DNA from: Geobacter sp. UBA2189
GTDB taxonomy: Bacteria; Desulfobacterota; Desulfuromonadia; Geobacterales; Pseudopelobacteraceae
NCBI GenBank assembly: GCA_002328035.1
Contig: DCVL01000008.1
Coordinates: 1 to 64,000, forward strand
Direction: 5' to 3'
DNA: 64,000 bases
Shown: in pieces, positions 35,097 through 44,270 of the stretch
Layout: every line of letters begins with the position of its first letter
Position numbering within the stretch: position 1 is the stretch's first letter
Notes under the pieces: model-generated
The model's input: the letters and a program-made list of their open reading frames with translations, nothing else
What the model was told of the DNA's origin: nothing
Databases searched by the model: none
Made by a program: the position numbers and the translations under genes

Positions 35097-35126
35097 TTGC
35101 GAATTAATCTCTTCTTGTTGTATAGT
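35097..35126 (+). promoter_or_regulatory. Sigma-70-type promoter for tRNA-Arg
   Basis: TTGCGA (35097-35102), an 18-base spacer, then TATAGT (35121-35126). The predicted start lies about 12 bases before the mature tRNA. Confidence 0.5.
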
Positions 35127-35145
35127 GCCAATCCACTTTCAAAGA

Positions 35146-35221
35146 GCGCCTGTAGCTCAGTGGATAGAGCATCCGCCTTCTAAGCGGACGGTCGCACGTT
35201 CGAGTCGTGCCAGGCGCGCCA
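35146..35221 (+). tRNA. tRNA-Arg (TCT)
   Basis: Cloverleaf: acceptor GCGCCTG with CAGGCGC, D arm GCTC-AGTGGATA-GAGC, anticodon stem TCCGC/GCGGA with loop CTTCTAA (anticodon TCT, reads AGA), T arm GCACG-TTCGAGT-CGTGC, discriminator G, encoded CCA. 76 bases. Confidence 0.98.
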
Positions 35222-35328
35222 GTTTACTCACATTTTATAAATATTATCCAAAACCGGATAGACAGCTATTTTATCTGACTCTACATCTGCCTTGCCACAA
35301 CAGGTGCTAATCCTGTATAAATCATCCA

Positions 35329-36102
35329 ATGAAAATCTGTTCACTAGCCAGCGGAAGCAAAGGTAACTGCCTTTTTATTGAAACCGGAGGGGTTCGCCTG
35401 CTGATTGATGTAGGCATCTCTTTGAAAGAGACAACTGCTCGCCTTATTTCTTCGAATGTCGAGCCGGACTCTATAAATGCCGTGCTGGTAACCCACGAAC
35501 ATATTGACCATATCCGCAGTGTCGGAGCATATGCGAGGCGGCATAAGGTTCCGGTATTGATCAGCTACGCTACAAGGCATGCTGCGGAAAAATACCTGAC
35601 AGATGTACGTTTGATAGAATTTGAGAGCAGTTACTCATTTACCTTCAGGGATATAATGATTGACCCTTTTCCTGTATCGCATGATTGCTGTGATCCTGTC
35701 GGATTTGTTGTTGAATCAACAGAGGGACGTATCGGTACTGCAACTGATTTCGGAATTGTCACCCGCCTGATCAGGGACAAACTAAAGGGATGCCGTGCCA
35801 TGAATCTGGAATCAAATCATGACCCAGAGATGCTTTTAAACGGCCCATACCCGTGGAACCTTAAACAAAGGATAAAATCAAGGCATGGCCACATATCTAA
35901 TCAGGAATCGCTTGAACTTCTGCACGATCTGGCACACGACAGACTTGAAGCTCTGGTTATGGCGCATCTTTCGGAGATAAACAATCACCCTGACAAGGTT
36001 ATTGAAACTACCAGCTCATTCCTGAGAGATCAGAACTGCTGCGCCCCAAGGATTGTAATAGGCGCTCAGCACAAAGCTGGCCCGCTGATAGAGATAATAT
36101 GA
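35329..36102 (+). CDS. MBL-fold metallo-hydrolase, YycJ/WalJ-like
   Basis: This 257-residue metallo-beta-lactamase-fold protein starts ICSLASGSKGNCLFIETGG, characteristic of the YycJ/WalJ exonuclease-like subgroup. The metal motif THEHIDH is at 55-61; FPVSHDCCDPVGFV, ATDFGIVTR and NLESNHDPEM supply the later ligands. Members are linked to DNA repair or cell-wall coordination in Firmicutes; the role here is not settled. The preceding 107 bases after tRNA-Arg hold nothing else that I can support. Confidence 0.9.
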   Translation: MKICSLASGSKGNCLFIETGGVRLLIDVGISLKETTARLISSNVEPDSINAVLVTHEHIDHIRSVGAYARRHKVPVLISYATRHAAEKYLTDVRLIEFESSYSFTFRDIMIDPFPVSHDCCDPVGFVVESTEGRIGTATDFGIVTRLIRDKLKGCRAMNLESNHDPEMLLNGPYPWNLKQRIKSRHGHISNQESLELLHDLAHDRLEALVMAHLSEINNHPDKVIETTSSFLRDQNCCAPRIVIGAQHKAGPLIEII

Positions 36103-36206
36103 ATCTTAACCCTTGTCCCGGATAATATGAAAGCTGCTGAATAACCATCGTAAACCGACCCTGTGTTGCTCATAAATAAAAACAACAAAGCAAGGAGCTT
36201 TAGAAA

Positions 36207-37502
36207 ATGATTCCAAGATACACCCGTCCTGATATGGCAAAAATATGGGAGCCTGAAAACCGCTTCCGAATCTGGCTGGAAATAGAGACTCTGGCATGCG
36301 AGGCACAGGCAGAACTGGGTGTTATACCCAAAGATGTACTGCCGGTTATCAGAGAGAAGGGAAACTTTAACATAGAGCGGATTGATGCCATTGAGGCCGA
36401 AGTCAAGCATGACGTTATTGCTTTTCTGACTTCTGTCGCTGAATATGTAGGCCCTGACGCAAGATTTATACACCAGGGGCTTACATCATCAGACATTCTG
36501 GACACCTGTCTTTCGGTTCAGATGGTACAGGCAGCGGATGAACTGCTGACTGATCTGGAGATGATCCTTGAATCAATCAGGCTGAGAGCCTTTGAACACA
36601 AGGATACGGTCTGCATGGGGCGTTCGCACGGGATACATGCCGAACCTATAACGTTCGGGCTAAAGCTGGCCACATGGTATGCAGAGATGGATCGCAACCG
36701 TACACGTCTTAAAGCAGCCCGTGAAAATATCGCAACAGGGGCTATATCCGGAGCTGTTGGAACATTCGCAAATATCAACCCGTTTGTTGAAGAGTATGTA
36801 TGCAAGAAGATGGGTCTTAAGCCTGAACCGGTATCTACACAGGTAATCCCACGTGATCGCCATGCCGAATACTTCTGCACCCTCTCGATAATAGCCTCCT
36901 CAATGGAAAGGATCGCCATCGAGATTAGGCACCTGCAACGCACTGAGGTACTGGAGGCAGAAGAGCAGTTTACAAAAGGACAAAAAGGTTCATCAGCCAT
37001 GCCTCACAAACGAAACCCTATACTCTCTGAAAACCTCACAGGACAGGCCAGGTATATCCGATCAATGTGCATTCCTGCGCTTGAGAACATCTCTCTCTGG
37101 CATGAACGGGACATATCTCACAGTTCGGTTGAGCGTTATATAGGGCCGGATGCCACCGTAGCTCTCGACTTTTCACTGCGTCGCCTGAACGGTCTTATAA
37201 GGAATCTGGTTGTCTACCCACAGAACATGCTGCGTAATCTTAACCAGATGAAAGGACTGGTATTCTCGCAAAAGATTCTTCTGGATCTTACCCAGTCAGG
37301 AGTATCCCGTGAAGATGCCTACCGTCTGGTACAAAAGAACGCGATGAAGGTATGGGAGGAAGGAAAGGATTTCCAGACAGAGCTCCTGGCTGATCCGGAA
37401 GTGGTTGGAGCCCTGGGTGAAAACAAGATAAAAGAATCATTTGACCTAAGCTATCACCTGAAACATATAGACACCATCTTCAAGCGAGTGTTCGGTGACT
37501 AA
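36207..37502 (+). CDS. purB: Adenylosuccinate lyase
   Basis: PurB catalyses two fumarate eliminations in purine synthesis (SAICAR to AICAR and adenylosuccinate to AMP). The 431 residues start IPRYTRPDMAKIWEPENRF; TSSDILDTCLSVQ, GRSHGIHAEPITFG with the catalytic histidine, and the fumarase/lyase signature GSSAMPHKRNP near residue 262 are present. AAGGAG (36192-36197) is nine bases before the ATG. It overlaps the mscS start by eight bases and precedes purL by about 2.7 kb. Confidence 0.97.
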   Translation: MIPRYTRPDMAKIWEPENRFRIWLEIETLACEAQAELGVIPKDVLPVIREKGNFNIERIDAIEAEVKHDVIAFLTSVAEYVGPDARFIHQGLTSSDILDTCLSVQMVQAADELLTDLEMILESIRLRAFEHKDTVCMGRSHGIHAEPITFGLKLATWYAEMDRNRTRLKAARENIATGAISGAVGTFANINPFVEEYVCKKMGLKPEPVSTQVIPRDRHAEYFCTLSIIASSMERIAIEIRHLQRTEVLEAEEQFTKGQKGSSAMPHKRNPILSENLTGQARYIRSMCIPALENISLWHERDISHSSVERYIGPDATVALDFSLRRLNGLIRNLVVYPQNMLRNLNQMKGLVFSQKILLDLTQSGVSREDAYRLVQKNAMKVWEEGKDFQTELLADPEVVGALGENKIKESFDLSYHLKHIDTIFKRVFGD

Positions 37503-38598
37503 CATCATAAATCAACTTATAACCCTCTTCATGCCTTCGGAAAGCGATGCCGGATTTCTTTTCTGGGCAAAGCGTCTGCTTGTTGCCATGATTATCTTTG
37601 CGCTCTTCTGGTTGGTTACGCAGATTCTCTGCTATTTAATCAACCGCTGGGGCAACAAGGTAGCCTCATTTACAAAAACGGATCTTGATGACAGAATTCT
37701 TAAAAGGATTACTCCATCCATATCGTTAATCCTTACATTTATTGGAATTTATTTTGCGCTCCGCTCACTGCCACTGCATGAAAGGTTTTTCCGTGTACTT
37801 TCAGGCGGCTTCTTTATCGCGAATGTCGTCATTATCTGCGTCGTTTTTTACAGGGTGTTGCATGAAACCCTGATCTGGTACGGAGAACGCCAGCAAGAAG
37901 GTGAGAGAAGCACCTTTGCAAGCCAGATGGCTCCGGTAGTTGAAAAGATCACAATGCTATTCATAATCGGCAGTGCCTTGATGGTTGTGCTTAAACATTT
38001 CAACCATGATATCATGTCCCTCATAACGGCTCTTGGTATCGGTTCTCTTGCAATAGGTATGGCGGCAAAAGACACACTGGCTCACGTTATTTCCGGCTTT
38101 ACACTTATGATTGACCGGCCATTCAGAATAGGTGACAGGATTCAGCTTGCCGGAGGACAACTGGGAGATGTCCAGGATATAGGGCTTCGCAGCACAAAGA
38201 TTAAGACACTTGATAATCAGCTCCTTATCATCCCTAATTCCGATCTCTGCAACACTATATTGACCAACCAGGCATTTCCGGACAACAGGATTAAGGGTCG
38301 AATAAATGTTGGTGTGGAATATGGCAGTAATGTAGAACAGGTAAAAAAGCTGCTTGTAAATATAGCGCTAGAGACAGAAGGAGTTCTGAAAGATCCTTCT
38401 CCTGAGTCATTTTTCGTATCTTTTGGTGATTCAGCCCTTAATATGTCACTCTTTTTCTGGGTTGAAGATTATTCAACCCTTTTTGCAACAACAGACAAGA
38501 TAAACTCCATGATACTTAGCCGTTTCAGGGAACATGGCATCAAGATTCCGTTTCCAATCAGAACAATTGTTATGGATCCAGCAGAGGTCTCTTCATAA
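37495..38598 (+). CDS. mscS: Small-conductance mechanosensitive channel, MscS family
   Basis: The 367-residue inner-membrane protein has three or four N-terminal hydrophobic helices. It then has the MscS pore-lining helix and beta domain: LITALGIGSLAIGMAAKDTL, ISGFTLMIDRPFRIGDRI, and NQLLIIPNSDLCNTILTN. The family opens under hypo-osmotic shock. Start is GTG at 37495, overlapping the purB stop, suggesting co-transcription without an obvious metabolic link. Confidence 0.93.
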   Translation: MTNIINQLITLFMPSESDAGFLFWAKRLLVAMIIFALFWLVTQILCYLINRWGNKVASFTKTDLDDRILKRITPSISLILTFIGIYFALRSLPLHERFFRVLSGGFFIANVVIICVVFYRVLHETLIWYGERQQEGERSTFASQMAPVVEKITMLFIIGSALMVVLKHFNHDIMSLITALGIGSLAIGMAAKDTLAHVISGFTLMIDRPFRIGDRIQLAGGQLGDVQDIGLRSTKIKTLDNQLLIIPNSDLCNTILTNQAFPDNRIKGRINVGVEYGSNVEQVKKLLVNIALETEGVLKDPSPESFFVSFGDSALNMSLFFWVEDYSTLFATTDKINSMILSRFREHGIKIPFPIRTIVMDPAEVSS

Positions 38599-38621
38599 AA
38601 GACACCAGAAGGAGAAAAACC

Positions 38622-39026
38622 ATGAAATCAGTTCTATCTGCCTTGATTTTAAGCCTCTTGTTTTTAATTACACCCCTTGCCTGGACTGCTCAGGATACAG
38701 TCGGAGTGAAAGCGGAAACAACCGCTCTTTACCAGAAGGCTCGGGAGCAGGTCAGCAAACTTGTAGGTACCCCTGCTGCCAGATATGCCCCTGAGGTTGT
38801 TAAAAAGGCTGAAACCAGCATTGAATCTGCACAGAATGGCCTGAAACTTGGCAACGATCGCACCACGCGTCAGGCATCAGAGCTGGCTATTTCTCAGGTA
38901 AAGCTGGCACAAGCGCTTGCAGAAGAAAGGGTTGCCGCTGAAAAGACAGCAGCAGCTCAGAAAGAGCTTGCAGAAATGGAACAGCGTCTGGCGACCATTC
39001 TGGCAGGGAAAGGGGAAAAACCATGA
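38622..39026 (+). CDS. Exported helical protein, DUF4398-like
   Basis: The 134-residue protein has a signal peptide (KSVLSALILSLLFLITPLAW) and a mature part of Ala/Glu/Lys-rich helices: LYQKAREQVSKLVG, APEVVKKAETSIESAQNGL and ASELAISQVKLAQALAEE, typical of DUF4398 periplasmic or lipoprotein-like proteins. No lipobox cysteine is present in the signal, so it is likely periplasmic. It overlaps the next gene by an ATGA, and the partner has an OmpA-like end; the pair may bridge outer membrane and peptidoglycan. Confidence 0.78.
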   Translation: MKSVLSALILSLLFLITPLAWTAQDTVGVKAETTALYQKAREQVSKLVGTPAARYAPEVVKKAETSIESAQNGLKLGNDRTTRQASELAISQVKLAQALAEERVAAEKTAAAQKELAEMEQRLATILAGKGEKP

Positions 39027-40135
39027 GTTCAGCCAAACTTAGCACTATAATCTTCGGAATAATAACATATCTTGCCCTCTTTATTTCAGCACCGATATCT
39101 GCCGCAGATGAGCCTCTTCCTCCCTATCTGCAACAGGCTCAAAATTCAGTCGCCCAGGTTCTTTCAAAAAGCATTGGAATGCCACAGCATTCAGACGACA
39201 TCCTGATTGCCCAGAACTCTCTGAGTATAGCTGAAGCTGAATACAAGAAAAATCTCGGCTGGAGCGGTAAACTGGATAAAGAGGCCGAACCTACCGTTCG
39301 TTATCTTGCAGATACCGCCCAACTTCAGGCATCCGTTCTGCTTGCCCGTATAGGAAAATCAAATCAGGAAAAAGAAAAGAACCGTCTGGAGAGCCTGATT
39401 GCATCAACCAAGGGCAAGATCAAGGTCTTTGATGATTTGGTATCACAGGTAAAGAACCTTAAAAAACAGACTGCAGATCAGGCAAGTCAGATCTCGAGTC
39501 TCAACTCAAAGCTTTCTTCACTTAATGCAGAGCTTGCAGCAAAAGGTTCAGCCATAACCAGTTCTGATCAAAAGACTACCGACCTCTTAAAAGCGCTTGA
39601 TGAACAAAAAAAGGCTACCGCTTCATCAGAGCAGAGGGCAAATTCACTTACACAGGAACTGGAAACCTTAAAACAGCAGGCAGCACAACTTCAGGCAACA
39701 GGCGAACAGTTGGCAGCTGAAAAACGACTGAAGAGCTTTGAGGTTGAGATTGGCAGACTGGGTGGAGCTGTAAAGACAACTGCCACAGGACAAACTGTAA
39801 CCTTCTCCCGCACACAGCTACTTAAAATTACGCCCAAAAGCACAACCCTTACTCCATCTGGTGACGGGATAACCACAAAAATAGCAGAACTGATTAAGAG
39901 CTATCCCGAATATCGAATCAAGATTAGAGTACACGGTTTCGGCCAGCCAACACGCAATGAGAATGCCGCCGCTACGGACCAAATGGCTCGCTTCATACGG
40001 GAGAAACTTCTAAACAAGGGCAAACTTGAACCGGCAACTGTTGAAGCGCTTGGAGTTGGTGCAGCAGAACCGGCCTTCCCCAAAAACAACGTAGTGGGGA
40101 ACCGCCGCGTTGAAGTTGTTTTTATTAAAAAATAA
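39023..40135 (+). CDS. Exported coiled-coil protein with C-terminal OmpA-like domain
   Basis: The 370-residue protein has a signal peptide (IIFGIITYLALFISAPISAA), a helical region, a coiled coil at about 125-245 (repeating KLSSLNAELAAKG, ELETLKQQAAQLQA) and a C-terminal domain resembling OmpA/MotB peptidoglycan-binding folds (SYPEYRIKIRVHGFG, DQMARFIREKLL, GNRRVEVVFI). The canonical TDxxG segment is replaced by GFGQPTRNENAAATDQ. A cell-envelope structural role is inferred. Coupled to the DUF4398-like gene upstream. Confidence 0.8.
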   Translation: MSSAKLSTIIFGIITYLALFISAPISAADEPLPPYLQQAQNSVAQVLSKSIGMPQHSDDILIAQNSLSIAEAEYKKNLGWSGKLDKEAEPTVRYLADTAQLQASVLLARIGKSNQEKEKNRLESLIASTKGKIKVFDDLVSQVKNLKKQTADQASQISSLNSKLSSLNAELAAKGSAITSSDQKTTDLLKALDEQKKATASSEQRANSLTQELETLKQQAAQLQATGEQLAAEKRLKSFEVEIGRLGGAVKTTATGQTVTFSRTQLLKITPKSTTLTPSGDGITTKIAELIKSYPEYRIKIRVHGFGQPTRNENAAATDQMARFIREKLLNKGKLEPATVEALGVGAAEPAFPKNNVVGNRRVEVVFIKK

Positions 40136-40162
40136 ATAATCCTATAAATTTACAGGAATATC

Positions 40163-43153
40163 ATGCCACACAGAATTGAAGTAGCCCTTAAAGATGGCGT
40201 TCGCGACTCTCGCGGTGAACGGATTAAGCGTGAAATCGAGCATTTCCTGCACCTTGATATTGAACAGGTGCGAACTATTGACATCTATACCATTGATGCC
40301 GACTTGTCCCGCGAAGAGCTGGAAGCCGCAGGTTCAGGCCCCTTCTCAGATCCGGTTATTCAGACCTGGAGCCTTGACCTTCCCCAAGGGGTAGGCTTTG
40401 ATTGGGCAGTTGAGGTTGGCTTCAAGCCTGGAGTAACGGACAACATTGGCCGTACAGCGCGTGAGGCGGTGGAGTATCTCACAGGACGTTCTTTTGCCCC
40501 AGGCGAAGGGGTCTACTCTGGAGTCCAGCACCTCTTTTCCGGTCAGTTGACCGCCGAGCAGGTGGATAAGATAGCCACCGGACTTCTGTGCAACACCCTT
40601 ATTCAGCGCTACAAAATTCTGTCTGCTGCTGATTTCATGGCTAAGCGCGGCTTTCCGATTACTGTTCCTAAAGTGACTGGCCAGACAAAAGGTCAGGTGC
40701 GGGAGATCAACCTGGAGGTCTCCGATGAGGAACTTTTGCGGATAAGCAGGGATGGCGTACTGGCTCTGACTCTGGAAGAGATGAAGATCATCCAGACCCA
40801 CTACCGCGATCCGCAGGTGCTTGCGGAGCGGAAGAAGCAAGGACTGAATAGCAAACCAACTGACGTTGAACTGGAGTGCCTGGCTCAAACATGGTCAGAG
40901 CACTGCAAACACAAGATTTTTGCCGGTACGGTACAGTATGAGGATGAAAACGGACACAAGCAGGAGATCAACTCCCTCTTTAAATCCTATATTCAGCGGG
41001 TAACCAAAGAGGTGCGGGAAAACATGGGTGACAAGGACTTCTGCCTGTCTGTGTTCAAGGACAATGCAGGGGTGATCACCTTTGACAATAACAACTCGCT
41101 GGTGTTCAAGGTAGAAACCCACAACTCCCCTTCTGCCCTTGATCCCTACGGCGGCGCACTGACAGGCATAGTGGGAGTTAACCGCGACCCGTTCGGTACT
41201 GGTCAGGGCTCCAAGCTGATTTTTAACACCGATGTCTTCTGCTTTGCCGATCCGTTCTATGACAAACCGCTGCCGTCCCGCCTGCTGCACCCACGCCGCA
41301 TCTTTGAGGGGGTTGTTGAAGGAGTTGAGCATGGCGGCAACAAAAGCGGTATCCCAACAGTAAACGGCTCGATCGTTTTTGATGAACGTTTCGCTGGTAA
41401 ACCTCTGGTATTCTGCGGCACCGCCGGTATCATGCCGGCAAAGGTCAATGGAATCCCCGGACATGAGAAGAGCATAAAGCCTGGCGATCTTATAGTGATG
41501 ACAGGCGGCAGAATCGGCAAAGACGGTATCCACGGTGCAACCTTCTCATCTGAAGAACTGAATGAAAATTCACCTGTAACTGCGGTACAAATCGGCGATC
41601 CGATCACTCAGAAGCGAATGTTTGACTTTCTTATAAGGGCTCGTGACAAGGGACTTTATCGTTTTATAACCGACAATGGGGCTGGTGGTCTGTCATCATC
41701 CATTGGAGAGATGGCAGGTGAATGCAACGGTTGCCGGATGGATCTGTCAAAGGCTCCGTTGAAATATCCAGGGCTTGCCCCTTGGGAGATACTGATCTCA
41801 GAAGCTCAGGAACGGATGTCTCTGGCAGTTCCACCAGAAAAAATAAACGAATTTATGGCAATGTCCACCCGCTTCGGAGTTGAGGCAACCATATTGGGTG
41901 AATTCACCGACAGCGGCATCTTTCATATCCAGTATGGCGACGCTACCGTTGCCTGGCTGCCGATGGAATTCATGCATGAAGGTCTGCCTCCAATGCAGAT
42001 CCCCGCGAAATGGATCCCCCCGATAAATCCTGAACCTCCAGCACAGTATAAGGATAACTGGACATCTGACCTGCTTCAGCTTTTGGGACGGCTAAATGTC
42101 TGTTCCAAGGAGTCTGTTGTACGACGTTATGATCATGAGGTGCAGGGAGGTTCTGTAGTCAAGCCGTTCACCGGAGCAGCTAACGATGGCCCTTCCGATG
42201 CAGCTGTGGTTCGTCCGGTACTTGATTCATGGAAAGGGGTGGTTGTATCTCACGGGATCTGCCCACGATACTCAGATATAGATACATACTGGATGGCAGC
42301 AAACGCTCTGGATGAGGCATTGCGCAACTATGTGGCTGTAGGCGGAAATCCTGACCACTGGGCAGGCCTTGACAACTTCTGTTGGTGCGACCCAATCCTG
42401 TCTGAAAAGACACCGGATGGCTCTTACAAGATGGCTCAACTGGTAAGGGCAAACCAGGCCTTGCTGGATCTCTGTGTTCCAATAAATCTGCCGCTGATCT
42501 CCGGCAAGGATTCGATGAAAAACGATTTCTACGACGGATCCACCAAGATCTCAATCCCACCTACCCTGCTGTTCTCGGTGATAGGCACCATCCCGGACAT
42601 CCGCAACGCAGTAACCATGGACTTCAAGCGTGCTGGTGACATCATATGTCTGCTGGGCGCCACCAAAAATGAACTGGGCGGCTCGGAATATCTTGCCATG
42701 CAGGGCTATACCGGCAACAAGGTACCCAAGGTGGATATCACCTCGGCGCTGGCCCGCTACAAGGCGCTGTATAGCGCGATCATGTCCGGGCTGCTGGCCT
42801 CCTGCCACGACCTGTCTGACGGTGGTCTGGCCGTGGCCTTGGCGGAATCAGCCTTCTCCGGCGGCTTCGGCTGCCGTATTGAGCTGGGCAATGTCCGTTT
42901 TGAGGGTGATCAGCGCTATCGCACAGATGAACTACTGCTGTTCTCCGAATCCGCCTCCCGCCTGCTGGTGACCGTACATCCGGCTCAGTGGGCAGCCTTT
43001 GAAGAGGCCATGGCAGGTACCGGCCTCAGCCAGATAGGGCATGTTGATGACAGCGGAATGCTTACTATTGCAGGGCTTGAAGGGAAAACTGTGCTACAGG
43101 GCAGTCTGGAACAACTGAAAGCGGCCTGGCAACAGGCTTTGAAAGAGCTGTAG
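40163..43153 (+). CDS. purL: Phosphoribosylformylglycinamidine synthase, PurSL type
   Basis: The 996-residue synthetase subunit converts FGAR to FGAM using ATP and ammonia from PurQ. The first 170 residues look PurS-like (RIEVALKDGVRDSRGERIK and AVEVGFKPGVTDNIGRTARE, two related copies), followed by the AIR-synthase-type PurL body: LAQTWSEHCKHKIF, VFKVETHNSPSALDPYGGA, RFITDNGAGGLSSSIGEMAG, and SGKDSMKND. Fusion of PurS to PurL is known in this bacterial group. The glutaminase partner purQ is 4.1 kb downstream behind an inserted three-gene cassette. Confidence 0.94.
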   Translation: MPHRIEVALKDGVRDSRGERIKREIEHFLHLDIEQVRTIDIYTIDADLSREELEAAGSGPFSDPVIQTWSLDLPQGVGFDWAVEVGFKPGVTDNIGRTAREAVEYLTGRSFAPGEGVYSGVQHLFSGQLTAEQVDKIATGLLCNTLIQRYKILSAADFMAKRGFPITVPKVTGQTKGQVREINLEVSDEELLRISRDGVLALTLEEMKIIQTHYRDPQVLAERKKQGLNSKPTDVELECLAQTWSEHCKHKIFAGTVQYEDENGHKQEINSLFKSYIQRVTKEVRENMGDKDFCLSVFKDNAGVITFDNNNSLVFKVETHNSPSALDPYGGALTGIVGVNRDPFGTGQGSKLIFNTDVFCFADPFYDKPLPSRLLHPRRIFEGVVEGVEHGGNKSGIPTVNGSIVFDERFAGKPLVFCGTAGIMPAKVNGIPGHEKSIKPGDLIVMTGGRIGKDGIHGATFSSEELNENSPVTAVQIGDPITQKRMFDFLIRARDKGLYRFITDNGAGGLSSSIGEMAGECNGCRMDLSKAPLKYPGLAPWEILISEAQERMSLAVPPEKINEFMAMSTRFGVEATILGEFTDSGIFHIQYGDATVAWLPMEFMHEGLPPMQIPAKWIPPINPEPPAQYKDNWTSDLLQLLGRLNVCSKESVVRRYDHEVQGGSVVKPFTGAANDGPSDAAVVRPVLDSWKGVVVSHGICPRYSDIDTYWMAANALDEALRNYVAVGGNPDHWAGLDNFCWCDPILSEKTPDGSYKMAQLVRANQALLDLCVPINLPLISGKDSMKNDFYDGSTKISIPPTLLFSVIGTIPDIRNAVTMDFKRAGDIICLLGATKNELGGSEYLAMQGYTGNKVPKVDITSALARYKALYSAIMSGLLASCHDLSDGGLAVALAESAFSGGFGCRIELGNVRFEGDQRYRTDELLLFSESASRLLVTVHPAQWAAFEEAMAGTGLSQIGHVDDSGMLTIAGLEGKTVLQGSLEQLKAAWQQALKEL

Positions 43154-43163
43154 GTTAATTTCT

Positions 43164-44270
43164 ATGCTTTTTAATGAATACCAATACACAAGCTACAGAT
43201 TTCCTGAGCCGCAATATCTGGGGGCAAAACATACCCTTCTAGCCTGGCTAAACAGGCATATGCCCAGAAATATCTCGTCCGCTCTTGATGCTTTCGGTGG
43301 TTCTCAATCTGTCGCGTTTTTTTTCAAGCAACTTGGTTTTAAGACAATAACCAATGATTTTTTGAACTTTAATCATCAAATCGGCTTGGGATTGATTGAA
43401 AACAAACATGAAACACTTACTGATGATGACCTTCTGATCTTAACAACAACTGACACTGTTCCTGATTCTGACTTTCAGCTCATAGCAGAAACTTACACAG
43501 ATATATTTTTTGAACGTGATGAGGCTCTTTTTCTGGACGCTTTTAGAAAAAATATCGATAAACTTAAAAATCCATACAAAAAAGCATTGGCTTTTACGGT
43601 TATGAGCAGGAGTTTAACAAGAAAAATAACAATGGGTCATTTTGCTCACACACAGGCCTTACGTTATGCAAATTGCCCTGAGAGGCTCAAAAGAAACAGG
43701 AGCCTTGCCCGTCCAGTAAAGGAAATTTTTCTTGAGCTTGTCACCAAATACAATCAGGCTGTTTTTGACAACAAACAAGAAAACCTCAGTTATAACATGA
43801 ATATTCTTGATTTACTTCCAACGCTTGATCGTGTTGATCTTGCTTATTTTGACCCTCCTTACTGCGATAGTCATGCTGATTATCAAAGTTTTTATCATCT
43901 TTTGGAAACATATGTGGAGTATTGGAAGGACAAGCAGTTTATTAACAGCATACGGCGATACGAACCTCAGAAATTCAGCGGATTTGACAAAAAGAAAACG
44001 GTCGTCGAATCATTTGAGAAACTTTTTGAGGCGGCCAGAGATATACCACACTGGTTGATCAGCTACAATAATCGCAGTTATCCCTCTGTGGATGAATTTA
44101 GGAAGCTTGTGGCCAAATATCGTGATGTTGAGCTTAAGTACAAGACATATGAAAACGGTCGTGGCGGGAAGGGGAGTGTTGCGGGTAGTCGTGAGGTATT
44201 GCTGATCTGTAAAAAACGGCTTTCAGTCAATATCCCTTTTGAAGCCAGGGGGGAGTTTGCATATGCGTGA
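43164..44270 (+). CDS. D12-class DNA adenine-N6 methyltransferase
   Basis: The 368-residue protein has a Dam-like layout: PQYLGAKHTLLAWL at the N-terminus, SAM-binding LDAFGGSQSV (41-50), and catalytic DPPY at 230-233 (LAYFDPPYCD). The large helical insertion between them would carry target recognition. It starts ten bases after the purL stop and its end overlaps the next gene by eight bases. Codon and base use are visibly more A/T-rich than purL and recQ, suggesting acquisition. With the downstream nuclease it is probably the modification half of a type II restriction system; sequence target unknown. Confidence 0.85.
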   Translation: MLFNEYQYTSYRFPEPQYLGAKHTLLAWLNRHMPRNISSALDAFGGSQSVAFFFKQLGFKTITNDFLNFNHQIGLGLIENKHETLTDDDLLILTTTDTVPDSDFQLIAETYTDIFFERDEALFLDAFRKNIDKLKNPYKKALAFTVMSRSLTRKITMGHFAHTQALRYANCPERLKRNRSLARPVKEIFLELVTKYNQAVFDNKQENLSYNMNILDLLPTLDRVDLAYFDPPYCDSHADYQSFYHLLETYVEYWKDKQFINSIRRYEPQKFSGFDKKKTVVESFEKLFEAARDIPHWLISYNNRSYPSVDEFRKLVAKYRDVELKYKTYENGRGGKGSVAGSREVLLICKKRLSVNIPFEARGEFAYA

